From assembly GCF_000622385.1 (NCBI RefSeq), contig NZ_JASD01000008.1, positions 744,001 to 808,000 of the forward strand: 64,000 nt of DNA. Direction: 5' to 3'. The position numbers were made by a program, and so were the translations under genes. Positions within the stretch are counted from its first letter, which is position 1, and each line of letters opens with the position of its first letter. This document shows, one piece after another, positions 9,953 through 19,740 of this stretch. Source of the DNA: Sulfitobacter noctilucicola. GTDB taxonomy: Bacteria > Pseudomonadota > Alphaproteobacteria > Rhodobacterales > Rhodobacteraceae. The notes beneath the pieces were generated by a model. The model searched no databases. It saw only the letters and a list, made by a program, of their open reading frames with translations, and was not told the DNA's origin.

Positions 9953-11386
9953 CTACTCGGCCGCCAATACCGTCTTGGCGTCCATTTTTGCCAAAATAGC
10001 CTCGGCGCAATCGCGTCCGTCTTTAATTGCCCAGACGACCAAGGACGCACCGCGCACGATATCACCAACGGCGTAAACACCCTCAAGCGCCGTTGCACCC
10101 GTGACATATTCCGTTGTGATCGTACCCCAGCGTGTCACTGGCAGATCTGCTTCACCCCAGAGGGTTGGCAGGTCTTCCGGCTCAAACCCCAGCGCCATGA
10201 TGACCAGATCGGCGTCTTCGACGTAATCCGCACCCTCAATCACCTCTGGTGCCTGACGCCCTGTTGCATCCGGTGCGCCCAAACGCATCTTTTGCACCAT
10301 CACGCCGGTGACGGGATCACCGACAAACCCTTTGGGCGCGGTCAGCCATTCGAACTGAACGCCCTCTTCTTCGGCATTAGCCACTTCACGTTGGCTGCCC
10401 GGCATATTCGCACGGTCACGGCGGTAGAGACACTTAACGCTTTCGGCACCCTGACGGATAGAAGTGCGTACACAGTCCATTGCCGTGTCGCCCCCACCGA
10501 TAACCACGACACGTTTGCCTTTGGCATCCATGCGGCCAGAATCAAATTCCTCGACGGCGTCACCAAAGCTCTTGCGATTGCTTGCCGTCAGAAAATCAAT
10601 CGCACGCTCTAATCCATGAACCCCGACACCGGGGGCCTGAATCTCGCGTGTTTTGTAGACACCCGTGGCGATGATGACAGCATCATGCTTGGCGCGGATG
10701 TCGGCAAAACTGATATCAACACCAACATCGCAGTTAAGCTCGAACGTCACGCCGCCCTGCTCAAGCTGTTCGTTGCGCCGCATCACGACATCTTTCTCAA
10801 GCTTGAAGCCCGGAATGCCGTAGGTCAGAAGCCCGCCGGCACGGTCGTAGCGGTCATATATGGTGACCTGCACACCCTGCCTGCGCAGCACATCCGCCGC
10901 CGCCAGACCACCAGGCCCGGCACCAATAATTCCGACACTTTCGGTACGTTCCGCGTGTGGTTTAATGGGCTGAACCCAGCCTTCTTCCCACGCGGTGTCG
11001 GTAATGTACTTCTCGACCGACCCGATGGTGACCGTCCCATGACCGGACTGCTCAATCACGCAGTTGCCTTCACAAAGGCGGTCTTGCGGGCAAATACGTC
11101 CGCAGATCTCGGGAAACGTGTTTGTCGCTTGCGAGACTTCGTAGGCTTCCTGCAAACGCCCTTCAGCTGTCAAACGCAGCCAATCGGGAATGTTGTTGTG
11201 CAGGGGGCAATGGCTCTGGCAATACGGTACGCCACACTGGCTACAGCGACTGGACTGTTCTTTAGCCTTCGCATCCGCATACTCGGCGTAGATCTCTTTG
11301 AAGTCTGTGCGACGCAGATCAGGTGGCCGCTTCTCCGGCATATCCCGCTCGACATTCACAAATTTTAACATCGGTTGCTTCGCCAT
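9953..11386 (-). CDS. gltD: Glutamate synthase small subunit
   Basis: 477 residues. An N-terminal Fe-S region carries two cysteine clusters (CSQCGVPYCQSHCP and CGRICPQDRLCEGNC). Two dinucleotide-binding folds follow: FAD-binding GIIGAGPGGLAAADVLRR and NADPH-binding VVVIGGGDTAMDC. It takes electrons from NADPH and passes them to GltB. It is the first gene of the gltD-GFA-gltB unit. The upstream 11387-11518 region is non-coding and should hold the promoter, but I see no decisive box. Confidence 0.97.
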   Translation of the reverse strand: MAKQPMLKFVNVERDMPEKRPPDLRRTDFKEIYAEYADAKAKEQSSRCSQCGVPYCQSHCPLHNNIPDWLRLTAEGRLQEAYEVSQATNTFPEICGRICPQDRLCEGNCVIEQSGHGTVTIGSVEKYITDTAWEEGWVQPIKPHAERTESVGIIGAGPGGLAAADVLRRQGVQVTIYDRYDRAGGLLTYGIPGFKLEKDVVMRRNEQLEQGGVTFELNCDVGVDISFADIRAKHDAVIIATGVYKTREIQAPGVGVHGLERAIDFLTASNRKSFGDAVEEFDSGRMDAKGKRVVVIGGGDTAMDCVRTSIRQGAESVKCLYRRDRANMPGSQREVANAEEEGVQFEWLTAPKGFVGDPVTGVMVQKMRLGAPDATGRQAPEVIEGADYVEDADLVIMALGFEPEDLPTLWGEADLPVTRWGTITTEYVTGATALEGVYAVGDIVRGASLVVWAIKDGRDCAEAILAKMDAKTVLAAE

Positions 11387-11518
11387 GATCTTTCCTTAGC
11401 TGTCGCTGCCAGTCCCTCCTCGTATCCGAGCGCAAAATGGAATAAAAGACAGCAATGCTGACCTATATACGGAAAAATCTCGATTTTGGAATAGAAACCT
11501 CAACGTTGCGGGGAAATT

Positions 11519-11537
11519 AAGGTCCGTTTCGGACCTT
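11519..11537 (-). terminator. Intrinsic terminator of uppP
   Basis: Perfect 8 bp inverted repeat AAGGTCCG / CGGACCTT with a 3-base loop, 4 bp beyond the uppP stop. On the minus strand it is followed by AATTTCC, a short U-rich stretch. Confidence 0.68.
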
Positions 11538-11541
11538 GTCG

Positions 11542-12348
11542 TCAATAACCAGCTGTCAGCGCAATAATCGCAGCACCGCCAACAAGGATTCTCCACCATC
11601 CGAACAGAGCGTACCCATGCCTGCTGACATATCCCAGCAACCACTTCACAACGAGAACCGCAGCTATGAAAGCGAACACAAAGCCAACCGCAATTTCATT
11701 CAGGGCAGCCGCATCAAGAACATCGCGGTTCTTGTAGAGATCATAGGTGAATGCGCCCGCCATCGTCGGCATCGATAGAAAGAACGAAAACTCTGCGGCA
11801 GCTCGCTTGCTTGCCCCCAAAAGCAACGCCCCCACGATAGTGGATCCGGACCGCGAGGTGCCGGGTATCATCGCGAGACACTGAATAAACCCGATTTTCA
11901 ACGCCATCAGTAACGGGAACGCCATCGCATCATCATGCGTCGGCTCAGGCGCTATCCGCTCAACCAGCAACAGGATCACGCCCCCCACAACCAGCATCAC
12001 AGCGATGAGCATGGGTGTCTCGAACAAGACCGTTTTGATAAATCCATGCGCCAACACGCCGATGACAGCAGCAGGCAGAAAAGCAATCAGGATAGAAAGA
12101 ATAAACCGACGTGCCTGCGGATCATGGGGGGCGGCCCTGAAAACCGAAATCAACCTGCCCGCGTAAATCGTCAGGATCGCCAACACCGCGCCCAACTGGA
12201 TCACCACCTCAAACGCACGGCCCGCACTTTCAAACCCGAGGAAATGTCCCGCCAACAAAAGATGGCCAGTCGAAGAAACGGGAATGAACTCGGTCAGGCC
12301 TTCAAGCAGCCCAAGAAACGCCGCTACGAGTGTTGTTGATGGCTCCAT
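11542..12348 (-). CDS. uppP: Undecaprenyl-diphosphatase
   Basis: 268 residues, a polytopic membrane protein of the BacA/UppP family. It dephosphorylates undecaprenyl pyrophosphate to recycle the lipid carrier for peptidoglycan and other glycans. Both signature motifs are present: [19 protein letters not shown] near the N-terminus and [10 protein letters not shown] near residue 160. Its ATG overlaps the stop of the NDUFA9-like gene by one base (TGATG), so the two are translationally linked. Confidence 0.95.
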   Translation of the reverse strand: MEPSTTLVAAFLGLLEGLTEFIPVSSTGHLLLAGHFLGFESAGRAFEVVIQLGAVLAILTIYAGRLISVFRAAPHDPQARRFILSILIAFLPAAVIGVLAHGFIKTVLFETPMLIAVMLVVGGVILLLVERIAPEPTHDDAMAFPLLMALKIGFIQCLAMIPGTSRSGSTIVGALLLGASKRAAAEFSFFLSMPTMAGAFTYDLYKNRDVLDAAALNEIAVGFVFAFIAAVLVVKWLLGYVSRHGYALFGWWRILVGGAAIIALTAGY

Positions 12349-13334
12349 CAGTTATTGCGGAGGTTTTGCGCCGATGTTTTGATCGCGTCGTACTGGCCCG
12401 ATGGCCGGAAGCGCCACAAATAGTCCGCCAGAACCGATTCCATCGCGACAGGCTGGATACCCAGATCGGCAAAACCCATTGCCCCGTCTGCAACTACGTT
12501 GTCATTGGATAGGTTCTTTAGCTGGTCACGGGTCAACATATTATTTGTCAAAAGACCGAATGTGACCGCCTGTAGCATGTCAAAACTGAACGCCATGATC
12601 CCCGCAATCCACTTGGGAAGGTTCAGGATCAAGCGACGACGATGAACGACGTTCAGCATACGCTCCATCAGTCCACGGAACGTATCAGTCTCGGGGCCGC
12701 CCAGCTCGTAAATGCCGCCGGGTGCTGCACCGGTCACCCCCATAACGGCGGCACGTGCGATATCATCCACATAAACCGGCTGGAATAGTGTATCGCCGCC
12801 CGCCACAGGCAAAACGGGGCTCATCCGCGTCATACCCGCAAATCTGTTAAAGAACTGGTCCTCAGGTCCAAAAACGATTGAAGGCCGCAGGATCATCGCC
12901 TGAGGCATATGCTTGAGCACACCAGCCTCGCCTTCGCCCTTGCTGGCTGCGTAATCGCTAGAAGATTCCATGTCAGCACCAATGGCAGAGACATGAACCA
13001 TCTGTGTGACACCGTTTTCCGCAGCAAGGCGTGCGATCCGTTCAGGTCCTTCTGCCTGAACCGCATCAAAACGGTTCTTGCCATTTTCCACCAGAATACC
13101 AACGCAGTTCACAACCGCATCCGCACCCACCATCGCGGCACGCACAGAATCGTCATCGCGGATATTGCACAAAATCGGTTCGACCTGCCCGACAACGCCA
13201 TACGGCTTAACGAATAGCGCCTCGTTAGGACGCCGGACAGCAACCCGTACGCGCCAGCCCGCCTTGGCCATACGCCTTACAATGTAGCGCCCGACAAAGC
13301 CTGAACCGCCATAGACCGTTACCAGTTTGGACAT
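12348..13334 (-). CDS. NDUFA9-like NAD(P)-binding SDR-family protein
   Basis: 328 residues. It begins with a Rossmann motif, [18 protein letters not shown], typical of atypical SDRs of the complex I NDUFA9-subunit family common in alphaproteobacteria. The typical SDR YxxxK appears only loosely ([11 protein letters not shown]). A role in respiratory complex I assembly or in a quinone-linked reaction is family inference. SD GGGAGAG lies about 6 bp before the ATG. It is transcribed together with uppP. Confidence 0.85.
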   Translation of the reverse strand: MSKLVTVYGGSGFVGRYIVRRMAKAGWRVRVAVRRPNEALFVKPYGVVGQVEPILCNIRDDDSVRAAMVGADAVVNCVGILVENGKNRFDAVQAEGPERIARLAAENGVTQMVHVSAIGADMESSSDYAASKGEGEAGVLKHMPQAMILRPSIVFGPEDQFFNRFAGMTRMSPVLPVAGGDTLFQPVYVDDIARAAVMGVTGAAPGGIYELGGPETDTFRGLMERMLNVVHRRRLILNLPKWIAGIMAFSFDMLQAVTFGLLTNNMLTRDQLKNLSNDNVVADGAMGFADLGIQPVAMESVLADYLWRFRPSGQYDAIKTSAQNLRNN

Positions 13335-13460
13335 GGATACTCTCCCGTTTGGGGCCGTGTTTCAGTCATTGATGTACCCGCCTGAAAAGACCCGGACAAG
13401 CGGCAATTGGTTAAAACGGTCTGATGCCGTGATAAACTGGTAAATTGACCAAGTTTCCAA

Positions 13461-13489
13461 TTGACACTACCCACCCCGCCCCTTAGGAG
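13461..13489 (+). promoter_or_regulatory. Candidate promoter of tRNA-Leu
   Basis: A perfect TTGACA -35 box at 13461-13466 lies 40 bp upstream of the tRNA. The -10 position (about 13484-13489, TAGGAG, 17 bp spacing) is poor, as in many alphaproteobacterial -35-driven promoters. Confidence 0.45.
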
Positions 13490-13506
13490 ACGCCATCACG
13501 TGACCT

Positions 13507-13592
13507 GCCCAGGTGGCGGAATGGTAGACGCGCTAGCTTCAGGTGCTAGTACTGGCAACGGTGTGGAGGTTCGAGTCCTCTCCTGGGCACCA
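13507..13592 (+). tRNA. tRNA-Leu (anticodon CAG)
   Basis: 86-base cloverleaf with acceptor arms GCCCAGG / CCTGGGC, anticodon stem CTAGC / GCTAG, loop TTCAGGT (anticodon CAG at 13540-13542), a long class II variable arm, and a T loop containing GTTCGAGTC. The 3' CCA is encoded. A short T-run (CTTTT) follows directly and may terminate transcription. Confidence 0.96.
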
Positions 13593-13941
13593 CTTTTCCG
13601 GAACAACATACTGATTAGTATTGGCTTTCTAGCGTAGCCAGCCAAGGCGTCGTTCATATAAAACTCCAATTCATAACGGCAAACCATCCGCAAAGGCGGG
13701 ACGCGTTACTTCATTAGAGAGCCCCGAAGAACCTGCGGCGAATGCGAGAGCGACCGAAGTGTTAGCCTCGCTGGTGGCGTTTTGGTTGCATCTAAGGTCC
13801 AAGGATGCCGATCTGCCCGGAACCTGCTGGAGTCTTGCCTATGCGCGCGATGTCCAACTATTATAACGCGCAGGATACGCTCTATATTCTTTGCAGAACA
13901 AACCCGCGTCCCAGTGTGGGACCAGGCGTGAGGAAATCTGA
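13593..13941. other. Gene-free stretch between tRNA-Leu and the histidine kinase
   Basis: About 350 bp with no convincing ORF on either strand. Short ORFs here are antisense to the tRNA or have no family features. It should contain the kinase promoter. A TATATT near 13883 and a GAGGAA ribosome site at 13931-13936 are the only signals I see. No integrase or direct repeat of the tRNA 3' end was noticed. Confidence 0.5.
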
Positions 13942-15183
13942 ATGAACGATCTGGCCGAGCGACAAGCGACTATACAAGATCACGCTGCCTTTTTGGAAGG
14001 AACGCACAAGTTCCAGAGTGATATTGAAATGCTGGCTGATAGTGCCTTGATCGGCACAATTCTAGAAACGGTCATGCTGGCTACGAATATGCGATTTGCC
14101 GCTGTCGCGCGGGTGACTGAAGATCATTGGGTCGCATGCCGCACCGTGGACGAAGTCAACTTCGGTTTGCATCCGGGCGACGAGATTGAAATCCAGTCGA
14201 CCTTCTGCCAATCCGTCCGAGACACTTCAAACAAAGTCATTTTCAACGACACGGCGACCGATGATGTCTACCGAGATCATCCGATTGCGGCCAAGTTCGG
14301 CATTGTGAGTTACGCCTCGATCCCGATTCATCGCAGTGACGGGACGTTCTTTGGCACGCTTTGCGCAATCGACCCGGAGCCGCGCGATGTGAAACATCCG
14401 CGTTCAATAGCAATGCTGGAGATGTTCGCCGATATTATTGGTCAAAGTCTGGAAACAGAAGAGCGCCTGGAAGCGCATGAAGACATGATCGCGCACGAGC
14501 GAAAGTTAAGTCGCATACAAGAGGAGTTCGTCGCAGTTCTGGGGCACGACCTGCGCAATCCAGTCGCCGCACTTGATGCCGGTTTCAGACAGCTGAGCAC
14601 CGAGCCGATGACAGAAAAGGCGCAGAACATTCTTCCGATGATGCGATCGTCCCTGCGCCGGATGAACGATCTCATCGAAAACATCATGCTGCATGCCAAG
14701 GCGCGCTTGGGCGGCGGCATTCGTATCTCTGCCCAGTCCGATGCCCCACTGACCGAGGCCATAACGCAGGTCGTCGAAGAGACGCGCGCTGCAACTCCTG
14801 AGCATGAGATCGAACTTGATCTGAATTTCGACCGACCGGTGAGTTGCGATGCACCGCGCGTCGCACAAGCGATTTCAAACCTTCTATCGAATGCCGTTCG
14901 TTACAGCACGCCGGGCACGCCAATCCGCGTTCAAGGGCTTATCAATAAAGACGGCATTGAAATCAGCGTCGCAAATAAAGGTCCCGCCGTGCCTGAAGAA
15001 TTGCGGCAAGACTTGTTCAACCCATTCCGGCGCGGTGTTCACGCGGCAGGAGAAGGGCTTGGCCTTGGGCTCTACATCGTGTCGTCCATCGCCACAGCGC
15101 ATAATGGTCGGACCGAGGTCGTGAGCGAACGCGATATGACGACATTCAGCTTCAAAATACCCCTGCTGCCGATCTCTCAGTAA
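13942..15183 (+). CDS. GAF-domain sensor histidine kinase
   Basis: 413 residues, no membrane segment. A GAF domain (about residues 20-175, with FGTLCAIDPEPR as in FhlA/PhyT-type GAFs) is followed by a coiled linker. The H-box is VAVLGHDLRNPVAALDAG, with phospho-acceptor His202. A HATPase_c domain follows, with N-box (QAISNLLSNAVRYS) and G-box (GEGLGLGLYIV). No response regulator is adjacent, so it is an orphan cytosolic kinase and its signal is unknown. SD GAGGAA lies 6 bp before the ATG. Confidence 0.9.
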   Translation: MNDLAERQATIQDHAAFLEGTHKFQSDIEMLADSALIGTILETVMLATNMRFAAVARVTEDHWVACRTVDEVNFGLHPGDEIEIQSTFCQSVRDTSNKVIFNDTATDDVYRDHPIAAKFGIVSYASIPIHRSDGTFFGTLCAIDPEPRDVKHPRSIAMLEMFADIIGQSLETEERLEAHEDMIAHERKLSRIQEEFVAVLGHDLRNPVAALDAGFRQLSTEPMTEKAQNILPMMRSSLRRMNDLIENIMLHAKARLGGGIRISAQSDAPLTEAITQVVEETRAATPEHEIELDLNFDRPVSCDAPRVAQAISNLLSNAVRYSTPGTPIRVQGLINKDGIEISVANKGPAVPEELRQDLFNPFRRGVHAAGEGLGLGLYIVSSIATAHNGRTEVVSERDMTTFSFKIPLLPISQ

Positions 15184-15693
15184 AACGGTTATGGAGGAAG
15201 CTCTGTTGAGCTAGAAGGCCGCTGTTTCCGCGCACCCGTCTTCGCCGTCATTGTTAGACCAGCCGCGGTTTTTTCAACCAACGGCAACGCTCTGTCCAAA
15301 CCACCGACAGCGGGGTCCAACCGCGACAGTTTCCAGCACTCAGAAGCGATTCTAAAGTCGCCTGTTTCCTTTTTCGAACCCCTTCGATTCTGCTGCTAAA
15401 TTCCCAAATATTGACCGCCAGCACCGAAACCGGCGGTTGCTTTTCGGCGGCGCTAAAGGTCGAAAAAGCAGTTTGACGCAAGCTGCCACAGAACCGCCAC
15501 ATGACCTTCGGGGGCTCGCCACAAAGCGGGCTGAAAGCCGTACGACCTTGGTATGATACACCTGCATCCTTAGGTGGCACGTGCTTCGGTACGACCGACG
15601 GCGGATATCTAAATCGCTAAAATCAGATCAGTTTCGATTTCATCCCGGGTCATTTCCGACCCATTCAACAGTACTTGAAAGCGAGACCACGAA
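15184..15693. other. 510 bp intergenic region upstream of the flp/tad operon
   Basis: No gene I can support. A 108-codon minus-strand ORF (15254-15580) has no recognisable domain, and its Arg/Trp/Cys-rich composition looks like translated non-coding DNA. It may be a degenerate copy of a dispersed intergenic sequence, but I cannot test that. The tad promoter should lie in its right-hand part. A small hairpin GGGTC-N6-GACCC is at 15647-15662. No CtrA TTAA-N7-TTAA site was seen. Confidence 0.45.
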
Positions 15694-15900
15694 ATGACCA
15701 ACATCATCACATCCATCCAGACATTTGCCCGCAAATTCAAAAACGACGAAAGCGGTGCAACTGCGATTGAATACGCCCTGATGGCGGCTTTGATTGGTGG
15801 TGCCATTATCGGCACAGTGACGCTGCTTGGGGAAGACACGAACTCTTCTTACAACGAAATCAGGACAACGTTGAACGGCGAAACATCCAGCGGCAGCTAA
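15694..15900 (+). CDS. flp: Flp-family type IVb pilin
   Basis: 68 residues. A short basic leader ends with the prepilin-type context (ESGATAIEYALMAALIGGAII), including the conserved Glu-Tyr pair of Flp pilins. One hydrophobic helix and a Ser/Thr/Asn-rich tail follow. It is the major pilin polymerised by the Tad machine. It is the first gene of the operon and is followed by a strong hairpin before cpaE, consistent with separate high-level expression. Confidence 0.93.
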   Translation: MTNIITSIQTFARKFKNDESGATAIEYALMAALIGGAIIGTVTLLGEDTNSSYNEIRTTLNGETSSGS

Positions 15901-15911
15901 CTCGGGATCAA

Positions 15912-15940
15912 GCGTGCACCGCCCGCAAGGCGGTGTGCGC
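15912..15940 (+). terminator. Strong hairpin between flp and cpaE
   Basis: 12 bp stem (GCGTGCACCGCC / GGCGGTGTGCGC, two wobble pairs) with a 5-base CGCAA loop, 11 bp after the flp stop, followed by CCCTTCGCTATTTT. Likely a leaky terminator or an RNA stabiliser that lifts pilin mRNA above the assembly genes. Confidence 0.7.
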
Positions 15941-15983
15941 CCCTTCGCTATTTTCCGCTGCCCTTCAATCAAGGATCCTCCAA

Positions 15984-17201
15984 ATGCCGTTCGACGCAAA
16001 ACCTGTCCGCGAAGTTACCCGGATTGCCGCCTATGTCTGCACCGATCAGGGTGCCACTGTGGCGCGAAGTGTGGTGGAGCGGAACGGTGGCAACTCCAAC
16101 CTGTTGCACGGTGGAGGGTTAAGCGGTGCAGGCCGGATGAGCGAGAGCTTGCCCGATGTCGACATCGTCCTGACCGAAATTGGCAATATCCCTGTCGAGA
16201 TGGCCTGCGAATGTGTCTCGGAGATCTGCCGTACCGGTGCCGACGTGATTGTACTGGGCGAGCAGACTGATATCGGGACCTACCGCGCGTTGTTAAAGTC
16301 CGGCGCGCTTGAATACTTTGCCTTTCCCGTCACCGCCGATGACATACTATCAGTAGAGCGTGAGGCCCCCCGCCAGCCAAACCCGATCGAAGCAGCGCCG
16401 CCACAACCTGTGACGCTTAGCCCAGTTGTTGCGGTCGCCGGTTGCACGGGCGGTGTCGGCGCCAGTCTGTTGGCCCAGAACCTATCCTTTCATGCTGGTG
16501 GCACGAAGGGGAACACCAATCGTACTGCTCTGCTCGATGCTGATCTACACTTCGGCTCTCAAGCGATTGATCTGGACCGCGATGAAACGGTCGGATTGTT
16601 CGAAGCTTTAAAAGCACCGGACCGCGTTGATACGACCTTTCTCAACGCCACAATGGATCACGTGAGCGATCACTTTTCGATGTATTCCCACCAAGCACGC
16701 GCTGGTCAGAATGTGTTATCTTACGAGAGTGGACTGTCGCGTATTCTACCAGCATTGCGCACGGAATTTGATGCGGTGGTCATTGATTTGCCCCGCACCC
16801 TCATGATGCAGGAAATCGAGCTGACAGCCCAGATAGACACGCTTGTTCTTGTGATCCCCGCAGGGTTCTCCGGCGTCACCACTGCGACCCGCGTCATCGA
16901 ACGGCTCTCGGGCGAGCATCCTGACCTTCGCATCGTTCCGGTGTTATCCGAGGTTCGCAAGGATGCCGGTCTTTCCCACAAAGACGTTGCCGCGACCATA
17001 GGTCTGCCAATTGCGGTGACGCTGCCCGAGTGTGGCAAAGCGCTGTTGCGTGCTCATCGTGCGGCACGCCCGCTTATCGAAAGCCAGCCCAAAGGCGCAT
17101 ATGCCAGCGCCGTCCGCAAAATCTGGACCACCGCGATGGAGACCACCTCCACCCCCGAGAAGCCAACGCGCAAATCTCTGATCAAAAGAGTGTTCGGATG
17201 A
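15984..17201 (+). CDS. cpaE: CpaE/TadZ-like pilus localisation ATPase
   Basis: 405 residues from the ATG at 15984, which has an AAGGA site 8 bp upstream; an in-frame upstream start at 15933 would overlap the hairpin. An N-terminal receiver-like domain is followed by a MinD/ParA-type domain. The P-loop is degenerate, GCTGGVGASLLAQN: the signature lysine and the Walker lysine are both replaced. CpaE/TadZ proteins position the Tad secretion machine at the pole. The stop overlaps the cpaF start (ATGA). Confidence 0.88.
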   Translation: MPFDAKPVREVTRIAAYVCTDQGATVARSVVERNGGNSNLLHGGGLSGAGRMSESLPDVDIVLTEIGNIPVEMACECVSEICRTGADVIVLGEQTDIGTYRALLKSGALEYFAFPVTADDILSVEREAPRQPNPIEAAPPQPVTLSPVVAVAGCTGGVGASLLAQNLSFHAGGTKGNTNRTALLDADLHFGSQAIDLDRDETVGLFEALKAPDRVDTTFLNATMDHVSDHFSMYSHQARAGQNVLSYESGLSRILPALRTEFDAVVIDLPRTLMMQEIELTAQIDTLVLVIPAGFSGVTTATRVIERLSGEHPDLRIVPVLSEVRKDAGLSHKDVAATIGLPIAVTLPECGKALLRAHRAARPLIESQPKGAYASAVRKIWTTAMETTSTPEKPTRKSLIKRVFG

Positions 17202-18802
17202 CATTACATGTCTCTCAGCCGTCATTGCGCGACACACTGGAGCAGGTTCTTGCTATCGCAGAGCAGATAGATGCCGAGGGTCTTTCTCCGGCGGAACGCG
17301 CAAATGTTGCCGTGACCTTTGTCGTGGAAAGTTCGGAGGCAATTTGGCCGCTGGCCTTGCAGCGTCAGATCTTGTCTGATGCGGTTGCAGCCCTTGAAGG
17401 GAACAACCAGAGCACCGCGGCACCTAACGCACATACACCAGTTGAGGTGCAAACCGCCCCCCGTCTGGCCCAAGCGCCGCAACCCGATGCTCAGACCATC
17501 GCGCGCCCCTCGGTCGTAAATACTGCTGGCAGCTCATCCGAGATGATGACGCTGTCGAGTGATATGATCCGCGCCTTGTCCGAGATCCTCGACTTCTCGG
17601 AGCTTACCGGATTGCCCCGCGCCGATCAGGAACGGTCTATCCACGATAGTATCCGCAAGCTGTCGGAAGACCGCAAAATGCATCTGAACGGACAGGAGGT
17701 GTCCGATCTGGTGCGTGTGGTCCTGGCAGACATGCTGGGTCTTGGCCCGCTTGAGGCCCTGCTGGCCGATGACCGCGTTACCGACATCATGGTAAACGGA
17801 CCGCATCAGGTTTACGTCGAACGGTCCGGCAAGCTTGAACTGACCTCCATCCGGTTTCGCGACAACGCGCATGTTTTTGCCGTCGCAAGCCGCATCGTCG
17901 CCGCTGTCGGTCGTCGTATTGATGAATCCCAACCAATGGTTGACGCCCGCCTCGAAGATGGCAGCCGCGTCAACGTGGCAGTACCGCCACTTGCCATCGA
18001 CGGGCCGACAATCACCATCCGCAAATTCCCAACCAACCCGATCAATCTGGATAGCCTTGTCGAAGGCGGCAGCATGACGGCGCAGATGGCGTCCTTTCTG
18101 GAACTTGCAGCCTTTTTGCGCCTCAACGTGCTGGTATCCGGCGGTACGGGATCCGGTAAAACCACTTTGATGAACGCGATGTCGCAGTTCATTCCCGAAG
18201 GTGAGCGTCTGGTGACAATCGAGGATGCCGCCGAACTACGTTTTCAGCAACCGCATGTCGTCCGCTTTGAAACCCGCCCGTCGAACGTTGAGGGGACTGG
18301 CGAAGTGACAATGCGGACGCTGGTCCGCAACGCGTTGCGGATGCGGCCGGACCGGATCATCATCGGCGAAATTCGCGGCGATGAAGTGCTCGATCTGTTG
18401 CAGGCCATGAACACCGGCCATGACGGCTCCATGAGCACCCTGCACGCCAACTCTCCCCGCGAGGCGCTGACGCGGGTAGAAAGCATGGCCGCGCTTGCGG
18501 GCTTTGCACCCGGCGCCGGTGTTGTGCGCCGTCAGCTGACCGACGCGGTGCATCTGATCGTACAGGTATCCCGCATGCGCGACGGCAAACGCCGTATTAC
18601 ATCAATATCGGAAATCGCAGGTTTGGAAGGTGACGCGATCACCTTGCAAGAACTGTTCGCGTTCCACACTGATCCGTCCAGCACCCGAACCGCCGTCAGG
18701 GGTGAATTCCGTTACTCCGGTTTCCAACCGAAATTTGCGACGCGGGCCGCAGAATATGGCGTCGGGGATGAACTTGCATCAATACTCGGAGGCAGATCAT
18801 GA
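17198..18802 (+). CDS. cpaF: CpaF/TadA secretion ATPase
   Basis: 534 residues from the ATG at 17198, which overlaps the cpaE stop. The long unconserved N-terminus (about 130 residues) is followed by the T2SS/T4SS ATPase core: Walker [12 protein letters not shown], Walker B-region [11 protein letters not shown], and the His box [18 protein letters not shown]. It powers Flp pilus assembly, and probably retraction, at the inner membrane with TadB and TadC. Confidence 0.95.
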   Translation: MTLHVSQPSLRDTLEQVLAIAEQIDAEGLSPAERANVAVTFVVESSEAIWPLALQRQILSDAVAALEGNNQSTAAPNAHTPVEVQTAPRLAQAPQPDAQTIARPSVVNTAGSSSEMMTLSSDMIRALSEILDFSELTGLPRADQERSIHDSIRKLSEDRKMHLNGQEVSDLVRVVLADMLGLGPLEALLADDRVTDIMVNGPHQVYVERSGKLELTSIRFRDNAHVFAVASRIVAAVGRRIDESQPMVDARLEDGSRVNVAVPPLAIDGPTITIRKFPTNPINLDSLVEGGSMTAQMASFLELAAFLRLNVLVSGGTGSGKTTLMNAMSQFIPEGERLVTIEDAAELRFQQPHVVRFETRPSNVEGTGEVTMRTLVRNALRMRPDRIIIGEIRGDEVLDLLQAMNTGHDGSMSTLHANSPREALTRVESMAALAGFAPGAGVVRRQLTDAVHLIVQVSRMRDGKRRITSISEIAGLEGDAITLQELFAFHTDPSSTRTAVRGEFRYSGFQPKFATRAAEYGVGDELASILGGRS

Positions 18803-19740
18803 GCTTGAGCGTCGCCCTCTTTTTGGTTGGCCTGTTTGTTTTCGTCGGATTGGTGTTGGCTCTGCTCGTTCTGGCGGACCGCAAGCGCCGCCGCCATCAG
18901 GACAGGTTGCGCCGCGTGCGGACACAGAGTGTCGAAACACCGGTAAAGGCCCGTGAAAAAAGTGCCAAGGCCAAGGACGACAAACACAGCTTTTCTATCG
19001 CTATCGAGCGTGAACTGGCCCAGACCAACCTGCGCACCAGCGTAGCGGAGCTTCTTGTGCAGGTATCACTGGGGATCTTGGGGCTTTACGCTCTGTCGGT
19101 TCTGTTGCTTGGGCTGCACCCGCTCTTGGCCCTGCCGATTGCTGTCGGTCTGCCTGTCACGATCACGCTGCTTTGGCTGCGCATGGCAAAGGCACGCTAC
19201 CGCACCGACTTTACGGCTGATTTGCCTGAAGCGCTTGATGTGTTTGCCAGAGGATTACGCGCGGGGCGGCCAGTGTCGGATTCTCTGTCAATTGTCGTGG
19301 ATAATGCGACCGGTCCGGTTCATCGTGAGTTCTCCCGCTGCCATGATGAAATCCGAATGGGAACAAGCCTTCCTGACAGCCTTGGCCGGTTGGAGCTGCG
19401 CATCCCGACGCCCGAAGTCAGCTTTTTCTCGGTCGCAACATCGCTTCAGTCTGAAACCGGCGGCAATCTGATCGAGACAATGGAAGGCCTTGCCGGGCAG
19501 CTGAGAGAGCGTCGCAAGTTGAAAAAGAAAGCCCGTGCATTGACGTCCGAGGCACGCGCAAGTGCCATGATCCTTGCCGCCCTCCCTTTCGCTGTGATGC
19601 TGACTATCGGCCTTTTGAACGGGTCTTACCTTACCCCGCTTTATTCCGACCTGCGCGGGCAGATCATGGCAGCCGTAGCGCTTGTAAGCATCGGGTTGGG
19701 TGTTCTCATGATGATGAAGATGGGCAAGCTCGATGTCTGA
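18799..19740 (+). CDS. tadB: TadB-like type II secretion F family membrane protein
   Basis: 313 residues. An N-terminal membrane helix, a charged cytoplasmic region and the GspF-type domain (FARGLRAGRPVSDSLSIV, later SLQSETGGNLIETMEGLAGQLRERR) are followed by a C-terminal pair of hydrophobic segments. It is an inner-membrane platform protein of the Tad machine. It overlaps cpaF by 4 bp (ATGA) and tadC by 8 bp. Confidence 0.93.
   Translation: MSLSVALFLVGLFVFVGLVLALLVLADRKRRRHQDRLRRVRTQSVETPVKAREKSAKAKDDKHSFSIAIERELAQTNLRTSVAELLVQVSLGILGLYALSVLLLGLHPLLALPIAVGLPVTITLLWLRMAKARYRTDFTADLPEALDVFARGLRAGRPVSDSLSIVVDNATGPVHREFSRCHDEIRMGTSLPDSLGRLELRIPTPEVSFFSVATSLQSETGGNLIETMEGLAGQLRERRKLKKKARALTSEARASAMILAALPFAVMLTIGLLNGSYLTPLYSDLRGQIMAAVALVSIGLGVLMMMKMGKLDV

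Noticed and set aside
10616..11368. 250-codon plus-strand frame
   Set aside because: Antisense to gltD, which has all its Fe-S and nucleotide motifs in the other frame.
13496..13693. 65-codon minus-strand frame
   Set aside because: It is the antisense of tRNA-Leu; its RTRTSTPLPVLAPEASAST part is the familiar artefact of translated tRNA-Leu.
13507..13941. tRNA-Leu as an integration site for a mobile island
   Set aside because: No integrase, no second copy of the tRNA 3' end and no mobile genes were seen downstream; the following genes look like normal chromosome.
16717..17198. Upstream extension of cpaF to position 17030
   Set aside because: The added 56 residues are the out-of-frame reading of cpaE; the ATGA overlap at 17198 is the natural start.
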